Below, one piece after another: positions 23,675 to 32,095 of a DNA stretch of 64,000 nucleotides. Both the position numbers and the translations under genes were made by a program. Each line of letters starts with the position of its first letter. Within the stretch, counting starts at the first letter, position 1. The DNA lies in NCBI RefSeq assembly GCF_025628885.1, contig NZ_JAOTIF010000009.1, positions 62,001-126,000 on the forward strand, given 5' to 3'. This DNA comes from Paraflavisolibacter caeni. GTDB lineage: Bacteria > Bacteroidota > Bacteroidia > Chitinophagales > Chitinophagaceae. The notes below the pieces were generated by a model. The model was given only the letters and a program-made list of their open reading frames with translations, did no database searches and was not told the origin of the DNA.

Positions 23675-24397
23675 TTATTTGCGACGTAATGCCAATGCTA
23701 GTCCAAGAGTAAGATTGCTCATTCCAAGGGACACTTTATCTGAAGAACCAACCTTCGTAAAATCTTCCACTTTGGCTGGTGGAGCGAGGGTGGTTTGAAT
23801 AAAAAATTCTACCCCAAACAGTCTTTTTTCTCTTCCCAGAGGCAGCCGGGCATTGCCTACCAGAGCGGGCACTAAAGAATTTTGCTTATTGATACTGCTA
23901 TCTGCATTCGTTGCTTTGGAATTCAATAAGAGCAGTGATGGACCGAACCCTAACTTTATACGGGCATTTGGAAAAGCATATTGGTAGCCGCCAGCTATTT
24001 GCCATATCTTATAATCCACCGATATATAACGTCCATAAGAGCCTCCAAGTATCAGCAAATATGCCTCTCCCTCCTTTTTGAAGCCTTTTACAGTAGCATT
24101 ATCTGCCAAACCTGCTGTAAAGTAAATACTCTTGTACTCTTTCAACTTTTTTCCTGCAGTCAGCATCAAAGGCAAGCCTGGGTTTTTTCTGGGATAATTT
24201 GTTGACCAGTTAAAACCAAGTACCATATCTTCATCCATGTCATTCCATCCTGACTTTCTCATTTGATTCTTTATGCCATTGGCAGGTCCGCCAAAACTGT
24301 AGCCACTTCCGACAGTGACAAACCATTTAGAGGTTTGCGAAAAAGAGATGAAGCTGAGCAACAAGAACAAGCAGCTAAGGGTAATATTTTTTTTCAT
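23675..24397 (-). CDS. Secreted/outer-membrane beta-barrel-like protein, unknown
   Basis: 240 residues with a signal peptide (about 1-20, MKKNITLSCLFLLLSFISFS, then QTSKW). The mature part alternates hydrophobic and polar residues with many Gly and Tyr (GSYGRYISVDYKIWQIAGGY, LGMSNLTLGLALALRRK), as in small outer-membrane barrels. No family is recognised. It converges on the DUF6766 gene with a 2-nt gap. Confidence 0.78.
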   Translation of the reverse strand: MKKNITLSCLFLLLSFISFSQTSKWFVTVGSGYSFGGPANGIKNQMRKSGWNDMDEDMVLGFNWSTNYPRKNPGLPLMLTAGKKLKEYKSIYFTAGLADNATVKGFKKEGEAYLLILGGSYGRYISVDYKIWQIAGGYQYAFPNARIKLGFGPSLLLLNSKATNADSSINKQNSLVPALVGNARLPLGREKRLFGVEFFIQTTLAPPAKVEDFTKVGSSDKVSLGMSNLTLGLALALRRK

Positions 24398-24705
24398 ACT
24401 TCAAAGTTTAAACAAGGAATAAGCTAAACTACTAACCTCTACAGCTAACGTCAAATTGAAAAATGATGAGGTTTTTTAGAGAAGTGGTAATAGTTGCAAA
24501 AAAAATGGCGACGATTACAATTGCTCAGTGATAATTGCCATAATTTCCAATGACTCAAAACATTGTTGCACTTTTTACTAAAAAATTTCTCATCAGTTGC
24601 AATTTTTACTAAAAGAATGCCTCCTCCCAAATACATTTCAACTATTCTTTACCGGGCATTTCTTCCCTGGCAGGTAAAATGCATCATGTTTGATAGGAGT
24701 ATCGA
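24398..24705. other. AT-rich spacer with a two-copy direct repeat
   Basis: No gene is supported. A 19-nt direct repeat (GTTGCACTTTTTACTAAAA at 24565, GTTGCAATTTTTACTAAAA at 24596) occurs twice with 31-nt spacing, and GTTGCAAAAAA occurs nearby. It lies between divergent genes and may be a regulatory site. Confidence 0.55.
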
Positions 24706-26262
24706 ATGGAAGCACCAAACGATATAGATAATATATACAGTAGAGCCCCTCTTGAGCCCAGTACTGCTCCAACGTACTGGCTCACTCGCTTTATGATTCT
24801 TCGCCTGCTGGGCGTCATCTATGCCATTGCTTTTCTTGTGGCCATTAACCAAATCATTCCTTTGATCGGCTCTGATGGACTGCTTCCTGTTGGGCCTTAT
24901 CTTAAACTATGGAGCAAGGCATTAGGCTCGGATACAGCAGGCTTTATGCGCCTGCCTTCCATTTTCTGGTTCGACCATTCTAATACAGCACTTTTAACAA
25001 CTGCCTGGATTGGATTCATACTTTCCTGTTTGGTTGTGACAGGTTATGCCAATGCACTCCTGCTTGCAGTGCTCTGGTTTCTCTACATGTCTTTTGTGCA
25101 TGTTGGTCAGGAATGGTATGGATATGGTTGGGAGATCCAACTTACAGAGACCGGCTTCCTCGCCATCTTTCTTTGTCCACTACTTGACATGCGTCCATTT
25201 CCCCGCTATGCTCCACCCTATCCTATTATCGTTTTATTCCGGTGGCTCATCTTCCGCATCATGTTGGGGGCAGGCCTGATTAAAATTCGAGGGGATGAAG
25301 TATGGCGTAATGGGACCGCACTCTTTTACCATTTTGAAACACAGCCTATTCCCGGCCCCTTGAGCCGCTTTTTCCATTTTCTACCGCACACAGCACTCAA
25401 AATCGGAGTCTGGTTCAATCACCTGGCTGAATTGGTAGCACCCTGGTTCGTTTTCTGGCCACGGCTGGCACGCCATATTGCTGGCGTTGTTATCGTGTTG
25501 TTCCAATTTAACATATTCCTCAGTGGTAATCTCTCGTTTTTGAACTGGCTTACGATCATTCCTGCCCTGGCTTGTTTTGACGATGGCTTCTGGTCGAAGA
25601 TCCTTCCAAGCAGGCTCGTTCGTAAGGCGGAAGCTGCTGCAGAGCGAGCTGAAGAATCCAGGCCTATGATGACTACGGCATGGATCGTAACTGCTGTTAT
25701 TGGCATCCTCAGCATCAGGCCGGCAGTCAATATGCTGTCATCAAGGCAAATCATGAACACTTCATTCGATCCCCTGGATCTTGTGAATACCTATGGTGCC
25801 TTTGGAACTGTAGGTAAGGAACGCTTTAATGTTATTTTCGAAGGAACTATGGCCGCAGACACCAGCGACAAAGCTGTTTGGAAACCCTATGTCTATAGAG
25901 GCTTGCCTGTAGCTCTCGAAAAGCGCTCCCCGCAAATAGCTCCTTACCAGCTGCGCTTAGACTGGCAAATGTGGTTCGCGGCAATGTCGACACCCGATGA
26001 ATACCCATGGACACTCCATCTTATCTGGAAACTCCTTCACAATGATCCTAAAGCAGTGGGTTTATTTGCCAGCAACCCATTCCCCAACAAGCCGCCCCGC
26101 TACATCAGGGCTGTTCTATACCGGTACAGCTTTGCACCACCAAGAAACGCCCGGCACCATTATTGGAACCGCGAGCGGATCAGCCTCTGGCTCCCTCCCA
26201 TGTCCGTTAACGATCAACGCCTGCTGGATTTTTTAAAAAGCTATAGATGGATTTCACCTTGA
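24706..26262 (+). CDS. Lipase maturation factor (LMF)-like membrane protein
   Basis: 518 residues. Several membrane segments in the first ~340 residues carry the family hallmarks: LTRFMILRLLGVIYAIAFLV, HVGQEWYGYGWEIQLTETGF, LGAGLIKIRGDEVWR and NHLAELVAPWFVF. A soluble C-terminal domain (about 365-518) follows. LMF1 helps lipoprotein lipases fold in the vertebrate ER; bacterial homologues have unknown roles, and a link to secreted lipase folding is only inference. It converges on the oxidoreductase gene with a 1-nt gap. No lipase gene is close. Confidence 0.88.
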   Translation: MEAPNDIDNIYSRAPLEPSTAPTYWLTRFMILRLLGVIYAIAFLVAINQIIPLIGSDGLLPVGPYLKLWSKALGSDTAGFMRLPSIFWFDHSNTALLTTAWIGFILSCLVVTGYANALLLAVLWFLYMSFVHVGQEWYGYGWEIQLTETGFLAIFLCPLLDMRPFPRYAPPYPIIVLFRWLIFRIMLGAGLIKIRGDEVWRNGTALFYHFETQPIPGPLSRFFHFLPHTALKIGVWFNHLAELVAPWFVFWPRLARHIAGVVIVLFQFNIFLSGNLSFLNWLTIIPALACFDDGFWSKILPSRLVRKAEAAAERAEESRPMMTTAWIVTAVIGILSIRPAVNMLSSRQIMNTSFDPLDLVNTYGAFGTVGKERFNVIFEGTMAADTSDKAVWKPYVYRGLPVALEKRSPQIAPYQLRLDWQMWFAAMSTPDEYPWTLHLIWKLLHNDPKAVGLFASNPFPNKPPRYIRAVLYRYSFAPPRNARHHYWNRERISLWLPPMSVNDQRLLDFLKSYRWISP

Positions 26263-26263
26263 T

Positions 26264-27709
26264 TTAATCTATTGATAGTGCTTCGAGCTTAAAGATGTCC
26301 TTCAATGCCTTTTTAGCAGCATAGTAACCGCACATGCCATGAACCCCTCCGCCAGGAGGTGTTGAAGCAGAGCATATGTAAATGCCTTTTGCCGAAGTGG
26401 TGTAAGGAGAAAGTCGCAATACAGGCCTGGTAAACAATTGCCGAACATCGATTACTCCACCATTAATGTCGCCACCAATATAGTTTGGATTATACGCTTC
26501 CATTTGAGCTGTATTCATCGTATGTCTTCCCAATATCAATTCTCTAAAACCAGGTGCAAACCTTTCTACCTGCCTTTCAATGCTGTCAATCATATTTATT
26601 TCTGATCCATTGGGAACATGGCAATAGGCCCAAGCAGTATGCTTGCCTTCAGGCGCCCGGGAAGGATCAAATAAGCTTTGCTGTGCCAATAAAACAAAAG
26701 GCCTGTCAGGATGTTTCCCATCCCATGTTAACTGCTCTGATGCTGCAATTTCTTCCCAAGTATTGCCAAGATGAACCGTTCCGGCCTTTCTGCATTCAGT
26801 TGCCGTAAAAGGTATGGGACCATCCAATGCCCAATCTATTTTAAACACGCCCATGCCATAGCGATAGTGTTTCAACTGCCATTGATAAAAGGAAGAAAAC
26901 TGATGTCCTGCTATCTGAAGCATTTGTTTAGGCGTCAGATCGAATAAGACAGCATGAGCAGAAGGCAATTGCTCCAGGGAATGCACAAAAAAGTTTGTTT
27001 CGATCTTTCCTCCTATTGACTCGAAATAAGAAGCTAAGGCGTTGCCGATCTCTTTTGACCCGCCCTTTGGTAATGGCCAGCCATTCAGGTGCCCTACCAC
27101 CATTAATACAAGGCCAATCGCAGAAGTCGCCACATTGGACAAAGGTTGAATAGAATGTGCAGCCATTCCTGCCCAAAGTCCACGTAGCTCTTTAGTATCA
27201 AAACGTTTTACCAGGTAGGCGGCAGATGTCAATCCTTTTATTCCGAAAAATGCCATATCAACCGGGCGCTTTGGAAAATGCAAAGGCCTCAATAGATCGG
27301 CGGCAATACCCGGCCATTTCTCTACCAAGGGCATGATCAACTTTGTATAAGCCTGGCCATCATTTCTTAATGATTGAGCTGTTTGTCTTATGGATTGGTA
27401 CAAAGCTGCAGCCGTTCCATCCTCGAAGGGATGTGCTGCGGCGATTTCGGGATAAATCCATTGTAACCCATGTTGATCAAGTGGCAGCGTCTTGAAAAAC
27501 GGAGATAAGGCAGCCAATGGATGAATCGCAGAACAGATGTCGTGAATAAAGCCCGGTAAAGTCAATTCCGCAGAGCGCATTCCTCCTCCAGGCAGCTCTT
27601 TAGCCTCAACTAACAAAACAGAAAGCCCTGCACGCTGCATGGTAATCGCGGCAGCCAGACCATTTGGTCCCGATCCCACCACTACGGCATCATAATCTCT
27701 TTTAGTCAC
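26264..27709 (-). CDS. FAD-dependent phytoene-desaturase-like oxidoreductase
   Basis: 481 residues. The N-terminal dinucleotide-binding motif VVVGSGPNGLAAAITMQRAG is followed by the acidic ribose-binding end of strand 2 (LLVEAKELPGGGMRS) and the CrtI-family residues LPGFIHDICSAIHPL. The C-terminal GIYICSASTPPGGGVHGMCG closes the FAD site. This belongs to the PYROXD2/CrtI superfamily. No phytoene synthase or carotenoid cluster accompanies it, so a carotenoid role is not supported here; oxidation of another lipid-like substrate is possible. Confidence 0.88.
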   Translation of the reverse strand: MTKRDYDAVVVGSGPNGLAAAITMQRAGLSVLLVEAKELPGGGMRSAELTLPGFIHDICSAIHPLAALSPFFKTLPLDQHGLQWIYPEIAAAHPFEDGTAAALYQSIRQTAQSLRNDGQAYTKLIMPLVEKWPGIAADLLRPLHFPKRPVDMAFFGIKGLTSAAYLVKRFDTKELRGLWAGMAAHSIQPLSNVATSAIGLVLMVVGHLNGWPLPKGGSKEIGNALASYFESIGGKIETNFFVHSLEQLPSAHAVLFDLTPKQMLQIAGHQFSSFYQWQLKHYRYGMGVFKIDWALDGPIPFTATECRKAGTVHLGNTWEEIAASEQLTWDGKHPDRPFVLLAQQSLFDPSRAPEGKHTAWAYCHVPNGSEINMIDSIERQVERFAPGFRELILGRHTMNTAQMEAYNPNYIGGDINGGVIDVRQLFTRPVLRLSPYTTSAKGIYICSASTPPGGGVHGMCGYYAAKKALKDIFKLEALSID

Positions 27710-27814
27710 GCCTCATTATTTTAAAGCCAAAGCAGAAGTTAACTGATTATTGTAACAAATAATTTTTATGCCTGAAAAGTGATTTTATGCTCCTTGGCTT
27801 AACTTCAACCTCTT

Positions 27815-28582
27815 ATGATTATAGTGCTACAGATCTTATTCGCTTTATTACTCATACTCCTGATCATTCTGTTCGTTTTCCGACCCAAGCGTATAGAAGC
27901 TGTTGCATGGCCGCAAGATTACCAGGTTATATTGCAGGATTATGTTCGATTTTATGCAAACCTGGATGAAGAAGGTAAGAAGGTTTTTGAAGATAAATTT
28001 CAAAAGTTTTTATTGGCTGTAAAGATCACCGGAGCCAATGCACAAGTGGAAGATTTGGATATTGTGCTCGTAGGTGCTGCGGCTGTGATTCCCGTTTATT
28101 ACATCCGTGATTGGGAATATATCAACCTGAAAGAGGTGCTATTATATCCAGGCAACTTCAATTTTGATTTTGAGCAACAGGGTTATGACCGTACAGTTTC
28201 GGGGATGGTAGGGTCAGGAGCCTTGCAAAACGTCTTGATTATTTCCAAATGGGAGTTACGACAAGGGTTTATCAATAGCATGAGTAACAATAATACAGCC
28301 ATCCATGAATTTGTTCATCTCATCGATAAAATGGATGGCACCCTGGATGGGGTTCCGGAAATATTACTGGAGCGGAAATATGTTCCAAAATGGCAGCAGT
28401 TGCTTCAATTGACAATGGATCGCATCAGGCGCGGCGAATCGGATATTAATCCATACGGTGCTACAAGTGCTGTTGAATGCTTTGCTGTTATATCAGAATA
28501 CTTTTTTGAAAACCCGGACTTGTTTGGATACAATCATCCGGAATTAAATGAAATGATGAAGCGGATTTTTATCAGAATTTAA
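27815..28582 (+). CDS. mtfA: MtfA-like zinc-dependent peptidase (M90)
   Basis: 255 residues. An N-terminal membrane anchor (about 2-22) is followed by the gluzincin domain. The zinc motif HEFVH is at residues 164-168 within TAIHEFVHLIDKMDGTLDG, and the third ligand region is SAVECFAVISEYFFENP (Glu221/Glu228 candidates). MtfA of E. coli is an aminopeptidase that binds the repressor Mlc of the glucose PTS. No Mlc or PTS gene is nearby, so the regulatory part of that story need not apply. Homologues with this anchored form are common in Bacteroidota. Confidence 0.88.
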   Translation: MIIVLQILFALLLILLIILFVFRPKRIEAVAWPQDYQVILQDYVRFYANLDEEGKKVFEDKFQKFLLAVKITGANAQVEDLDIVLVGAAAVIPVYYIRDWEYINLKEVLLYPGNFNFDFEQQGYDRTVSGMVGSGALQNVLIISKWELRQGFINSMSNNNTAIHEFVHLIDKMDGTLDGVPEILLERKYVPKWQQLLQLTMDRIRRGESDINPYGATSAVECFAVISEYFFENPDLFGYNHPELNEMMKRIFIRI

Positions 28583-28875
28583 TCAATGCTTCTGTAGCAG
28601 TATTTATTCAGGCGAACCGATAAAATTAAAAAACACCCTTAAATAAGGCTTTTTTGTAATTTTAGACTCTAACAATTAGAGTTGCCCGCCTAATTCTTTT
28701 GCATCGTTGTAATGTATTTGTAACATGGGAGCAAATGGGAGTAAGAAAGCATGGCTGGTTGTTTTCTGTACAGCAATTTGACTCACTCGTCTTTACACCT
28801 AGTCACATCTTCTTTACAATTGTTATCAAATTGCTTACATTTAATGTAGGGTTATACGCTTCTAAAGCATTGGAT

Positions 28876-29268
28876 ATGGCATATGATATTGAGATAATTT
28901 TGAACCGACAGCTAGCCGATTGCCTTTCCATTCCGGTCTTTATTACCGACACAAACGGAAACCTTATTTTTTACAATGAACCCGCTGAAGACATTTTAGG
29001 TAAACGCTATAAAGACACTGGTGAAATGCCGGTGGAAGTATGGGGTACTGTATTTAACTACAAAGATGATGATGGGAATGCCTTAGCAACTGAGGAGCTT
29101 CCTTTGGTAAAAACACTAAAGAATCGTTTGCCTTACCATAAGACTTTTTGGATCCAGAACCTGAAAGGAATTGCAGAGAGGATATCAGTAACTTCTTATC
29201 CTATTATTGGCAGAGCCGGAAAGTTTGTGGGAGCCGTTGCCATTTTTTGGAGACCATCAGAAGAATGA
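28876..29268 (+). CDS. Stand-alone PAS-domain protein
   Basis: 130 residues from the ATG at 28876; the frame upstream lacks homology-like sequence. A single PAS fold spans nearly the whole protein: SIPVFITDTNGNLIFYNEPAEDILG, then the WGTVFNYKDDDGNALATEE core and FVGAVAIFWR. No output domain is attached. The stop codon overlaps the next start (ATGA at 29265-29268), so it is translationally coupled to the MBL-fold hydrolase. It may be the sensor for that enzyme. Confidence 0.85.
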   Translation: MAYDIEIILNRQLADCLSIPVFITDTNGNLIFYNEPAEDILGKRYKDTGEMPVEVWGTVFNYKDDDGNALATEELPLVKTLKNRLPYHKTFWIQNLKGIAERISVTSYPIIGRAGKFVGAVAIFWRPSEE

Positions 29269-30095
29269 ATATAACTATATGGGGCGTACGTGGTTCCATA
29301 CCCACAATAGGCCCTGATACTAATGAGTATGGAGGTAATACTTCCTGCATCGAAGTAGAGGCAAATGGCTGGTTGCTTGTATTGGATGCAGGAAGCGGTA
29401 TCCAATATGTAAATCACAGCCAAAATTTGAAGCGTGGCCGGGTTGATATTCTATTAACCCATTTGCATATGGATCATATTCAAGGGCTTGGTTTTTTCAG
29501 ACCTCTTTTCGACCCTTCCATGGAAGTTCATATCTGGGGGCCGGCCAGCAATGATAGCTTACGGTATAGACTTGGGCGTTATTTTTCTCCACCTCTTTTC
29601 CCCGTTCATTTTCGTGATCTGCCCTGTAAACTTACGCTCCATGAAATAGATAACAGTTCTTTCCAAATCGGCCCTTTCGAAATACAGTCCCGCTATGTCA
29701 CGCATCCCGGTCCCACAATAGGTTTTCGAATCAAAAATGAGCATAGTGTATTTGCATACATACCCGATCATGAACCTGCCCTTGGGCCCACCGGCATGCC
29801 CCATGATGTTAAATGGCTTTCGGGCAGCGACCTGGCATTAGGAGCAGACTTGTTGTTGCATGACGGACAATATACAGTAGACGAATATAAACACAGAATT
29901 GGCTGGGGGCATAGCAGCATCGAGGATGCTGTTGAGTTTGCTGCTTTAACAGGAGTCAAACGACTGATCTTATCTCATCATGATCCCATGCATACTGATA
30001 AAAAGCTGCATGAAATCTTCAACCATCTTAAAGAAAAAAACACCTATCCTTTTCCATTTGAACTGGCCATAGAAGGATTACAGGTGAAGCTCTGA
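29265..30095 (+). CDS. MBL-fold metallo-hydrolase
   Basis: 276 residues from the ATG at 29265; the longer frame reaching back into the PAS gene is not homologous. The opening MNITIWGVRGSIPTIGPDTN is that of the RNase-Z-like/phosphodiesterase group. Metal-binding THLHMDHIQG (H-x-H-x-D-H) is present, followed by YVTHPGPTIGF (His), DLLLHDGQ (Asp) and LSHHDPMHTD (His). The substrate is unknown; related enzymes hydrolyse cyclic nucleotides or lactones. It overlaps the PAS gene by 4 bases. Confidence 0.88.
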   Translation: MNITIWGVRGSIPTIGPDTNEYGGNTSCIEVEANGWLLVLDAGSGIQYVNHSQNLKRGRVDILLTHLHMDHIQGLGFFRPLFDPSMEVHIWGPASNDSLRYRLGRYFSPPLFPVHFRDLPCKLTLHEIDNSSFQIGPFEIQSRYVTHPGPTIGFRIKNEHSVFAYIPDHEPALGPTGMPHDVKWLSGSDLALGADLLLHDGQYTVDEYKHRIGWGHSSIEDAVEFAALTGVKRLILSHHDPMHTDKKLHEIFNHLKEKNTYPFPFELAIEGLQVKL

Positions 30096-30364
30096 GTTTA
30101 CATTGGTTTCGAACCTTTCGATTAATGGCGCGACTTTGAAGCCATTGATTAATGCTGGCCACTTTGATTACCTTAGGTATCCTTCTATCTACGTACTTCT
30201 ACTGAGTTTTATAATTACGTTTTTCTACAGAAAAATCACTTTAATCTTCTTTTCATTTTTGCACTGCTAAAGCACAAAACAGCTGCTGAAGCAAAAATTG
30301 TTCGAACAGTTTTCATTTTTTCTCATCGAAACCAAATTTTAAAATCATCAACAACAAACATTTC

Positions 30365-31138
30365 ATGAAAAAGCAACTCTTATTTGTATTTTGCGCTGCC
30401 CTGATTGCAATTACCGGATGTAAAAAAGATAATGAAGATAACGACACCTCTGGAACTGTAACTTCTAAACTGGTGAAACGCATCATTGAAACAGAAAATG
30501 GAGTAAGCACCACTTACAATATTACCTACAATGGCGACAGGAGGATCACATCCTACAAAAGCACAGATAATTCTGAAATTACCAACTTTACTTATGATGC
30601 TAACGGCAATGTTACTAAAGTAGAAAACCTGGAAGATGGAACTAAAAACATTTTTGAGTTCTCCTACAACAATGGTCGCCCTGTTACAGGTGAATTAAAA
30701 AGCTACGAAATGGTGGGCAGTCAGCAAGGCGATCTCATCGCCACATTAAGACTTGAGTATACAGTAAGCAATGACCTTGTTACTGAAATAAAAGCTCATA
30801 TAGAAGGTGAAGAAGATGAAGATGATATGGAAATTACTTACGTACTTACTTATCAGAATGGGAATCTTACTAAAGTGCAATCACAAGGCTTAGGAGCTTC
30901 CACCACAACTTATACTTATGGGAATAAAAAACCTATATTTCCAGCAACGTTTAAATACATCCTGGACCCTTCAGGCTTTTCTACCCAGTTCTTTGCTAAG
31001 AATGATATTTTAACTACTACTTACGATTTCCCTGGCAGTACCATGGATGCTACAATCACCAACACCTACACCTACGATTCCAATGGTTATGTGCTGACAT
31101 CAAATGATGGTGAAAAACAAGTGAAGTTTGAATATTAA
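30365..31138 (+). CDS. Lipoprotein with YD-repeat-like segments
   Basis: 257 residues. The signal peptide and lipobox (MKKQLLFVFCAALIAITG then C) are followed by a Lys/Asp/Glu-rich spacer. The body repeats short beta-hairpin units such as NFTYDANGNVTKVEN, TYTYDSNGYVLTSN and TYVLTYQNGNLTKV, reminiscent of the YD/RHS repeats that form barrels. Similar Bacteroidota lipoproteins carry labels such as DUF4595. Surface exposure is likely because of the Asp/Glu-rich start after Cys. Function unknown. Confidence 0.8.
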   Translation: MKKQLLFVFCAALIAITGCKKDNEDNDTSGTVTSKLVKRIIETENGVSTTYNITYNGDRRITSYKSTDNSEITNFTYDANGNVTKVENLEDGTKNIFEFSYNNGRPVTGELKSYEMVGSQQGDLIATLRLEYTVSNDLVTEIKAHIEGEEDEDDMEITYVLTYQNGNLTKVQSQGLGASTTTYTYGNKKPIFPATFKYILDPSGFSTQFFAKNDILTTTYDFPGSTMDATITNTYTYDSNGYVLTSNDGEKQVKFEY

Positions 31139-31234
31139 TCCTCAAGCAAATCCTATACTATTGAAGTACCCTAAAAACCAAGCTTAAATAATTAGTTATT
31201 TGAAGTAAACACCCTTAGGCCAGTTTCGATTGAG

Positions 31235-31265
31235 AAAGCCTTCCTGGAAACGGGAGGGCTTTTTC
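31235..31265 (+). terminator. Terminator after the YD-repeat lipoprotein
   Basis: AAAGCCTTCCTG (31235-31246) pairs with CGGGAGGGCTTT (31251-31262) using two G-U pairs and a 4-nt loop, followed by T-rich sequence. It lies about 100 nt past the stop. Confidence 0.75.
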
Positions 31266-31341
31266 ATTTGATGCAGGTGAGGATTATCATAAGTGCATAC
31301 CTATCAGAGTGACAACAACGGTGCTTTATAGACAGGGAGCA

Positions 31342-31983
31342 TTATTCTATCAGTCCGCGTTTGATGGCCTCTTTCACTAATCCTGCTGCATTTTTCACGC
31401 CTAGTTTTTGAGTAAGATTCAGCCTGTGTGTTTCTACTGTTCTGAGACTAATAAACAATGCATCGGCAATCTGCTGATTTGAGTATTCATTAGCAATCAA
31501 TTTCAATATCTCTTTTTCCCTCTTGGTTAGTGGTATTTCGTAAATAGACCGCCTTTGTCCTGTAATGCTTTCGTTCAGCATCAGTTTTTTGATGGTTTCA
31601 TCCAGGTACTCCTCTCCTTCTACTACTGCTTTAATGGCCTCAAGTAATGTTTTTTGAGCGGCATTCTTCAAAAGGTATCCGGAAGCACCGTTGCGTATGA
31701 TCTGGCGAACATAGTGGGTCTCATCAAAACTGCTAAAGGCAATGATCCGTATATTGGGATTCAGTTTATGTACATGTCTGGTCAGCTCAATACCATCCAT
31801 TCCTTCCATTTGAATGTCCATCAGCAAAACATCCGGTTGGACTGTTTGTAATTGTTGTAGTAATTGTTCACCATTATGTGCAGTAAGGATCACGTTGATT
31901 TCCTGGTGGACAGAAAGCATTGCTTTTAGACCATTGATCACGACTTCATGGTCGTCTATAATTCCCAAATTAATTGTTTGCAT
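31342..31983 (-). CDS. NarL/FixJ-family (LuxR-type) response regulator
   Basis: 213 residues. The receiver domain (1-125) has the acidic pair in LGIIDDHEVV, the phospho-acceptor Asp56 in DVLLMDIQMEG, and Lys in GYLLKNAA. The C-terminal LuxR HTH (about 148-213) contains LTKREKEILKLIANEYSNQQ, then the recognition-helix region SLRTVETHRLNLTQKLGV. No histidine kinase is adjacent, so it is an orphan. Target genes are unknown. Confidence 0.95.
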   Translation of the reverse strand: MQTINLGIIDDHEVVINGLKAMLSVHQEINVILTAHNGEQLLQQLQTVQPDVLLMDIQMEGMDGIELTRHVHKLNPNIRIIAFSSFDETHYVRQIIRNGASGYLLKNAAQKTLLEAIKAVVEGEEYLDETIKKLMLNESITGQRRSIYEIPLTKREKEILKLIANEYSNQQIADALFISLRTVETHRLNLTQKLGVKNAAGLVKEAIKRGLIE

Positions 31984-32095
31984 ATTCAGGTTCTTTTTCC
32001 AATAATGCAGTCAGTAAGCATTTATTTGCTTCCATCAATAAGCGCATGTTGGTTCCAGTTAAATTGTTAAGACGCCAACAAAAATAATATTATAT

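Noticed and set aside
26264-27709. Carotenoid biosynthesis gene
   Set aside because: No phytoene synthase, cyclase or GGPP synthase nearby; only the general CrtI/PYROXD2 fold is supported.
21266-31983. Pairing the histidine kinase (21.3 kb) with the LuxR-type regulator (31.3 kb)
   Set aside because: Nine kilobases apart, opposite strands, unrelated genes between; no evidence that they are partners.
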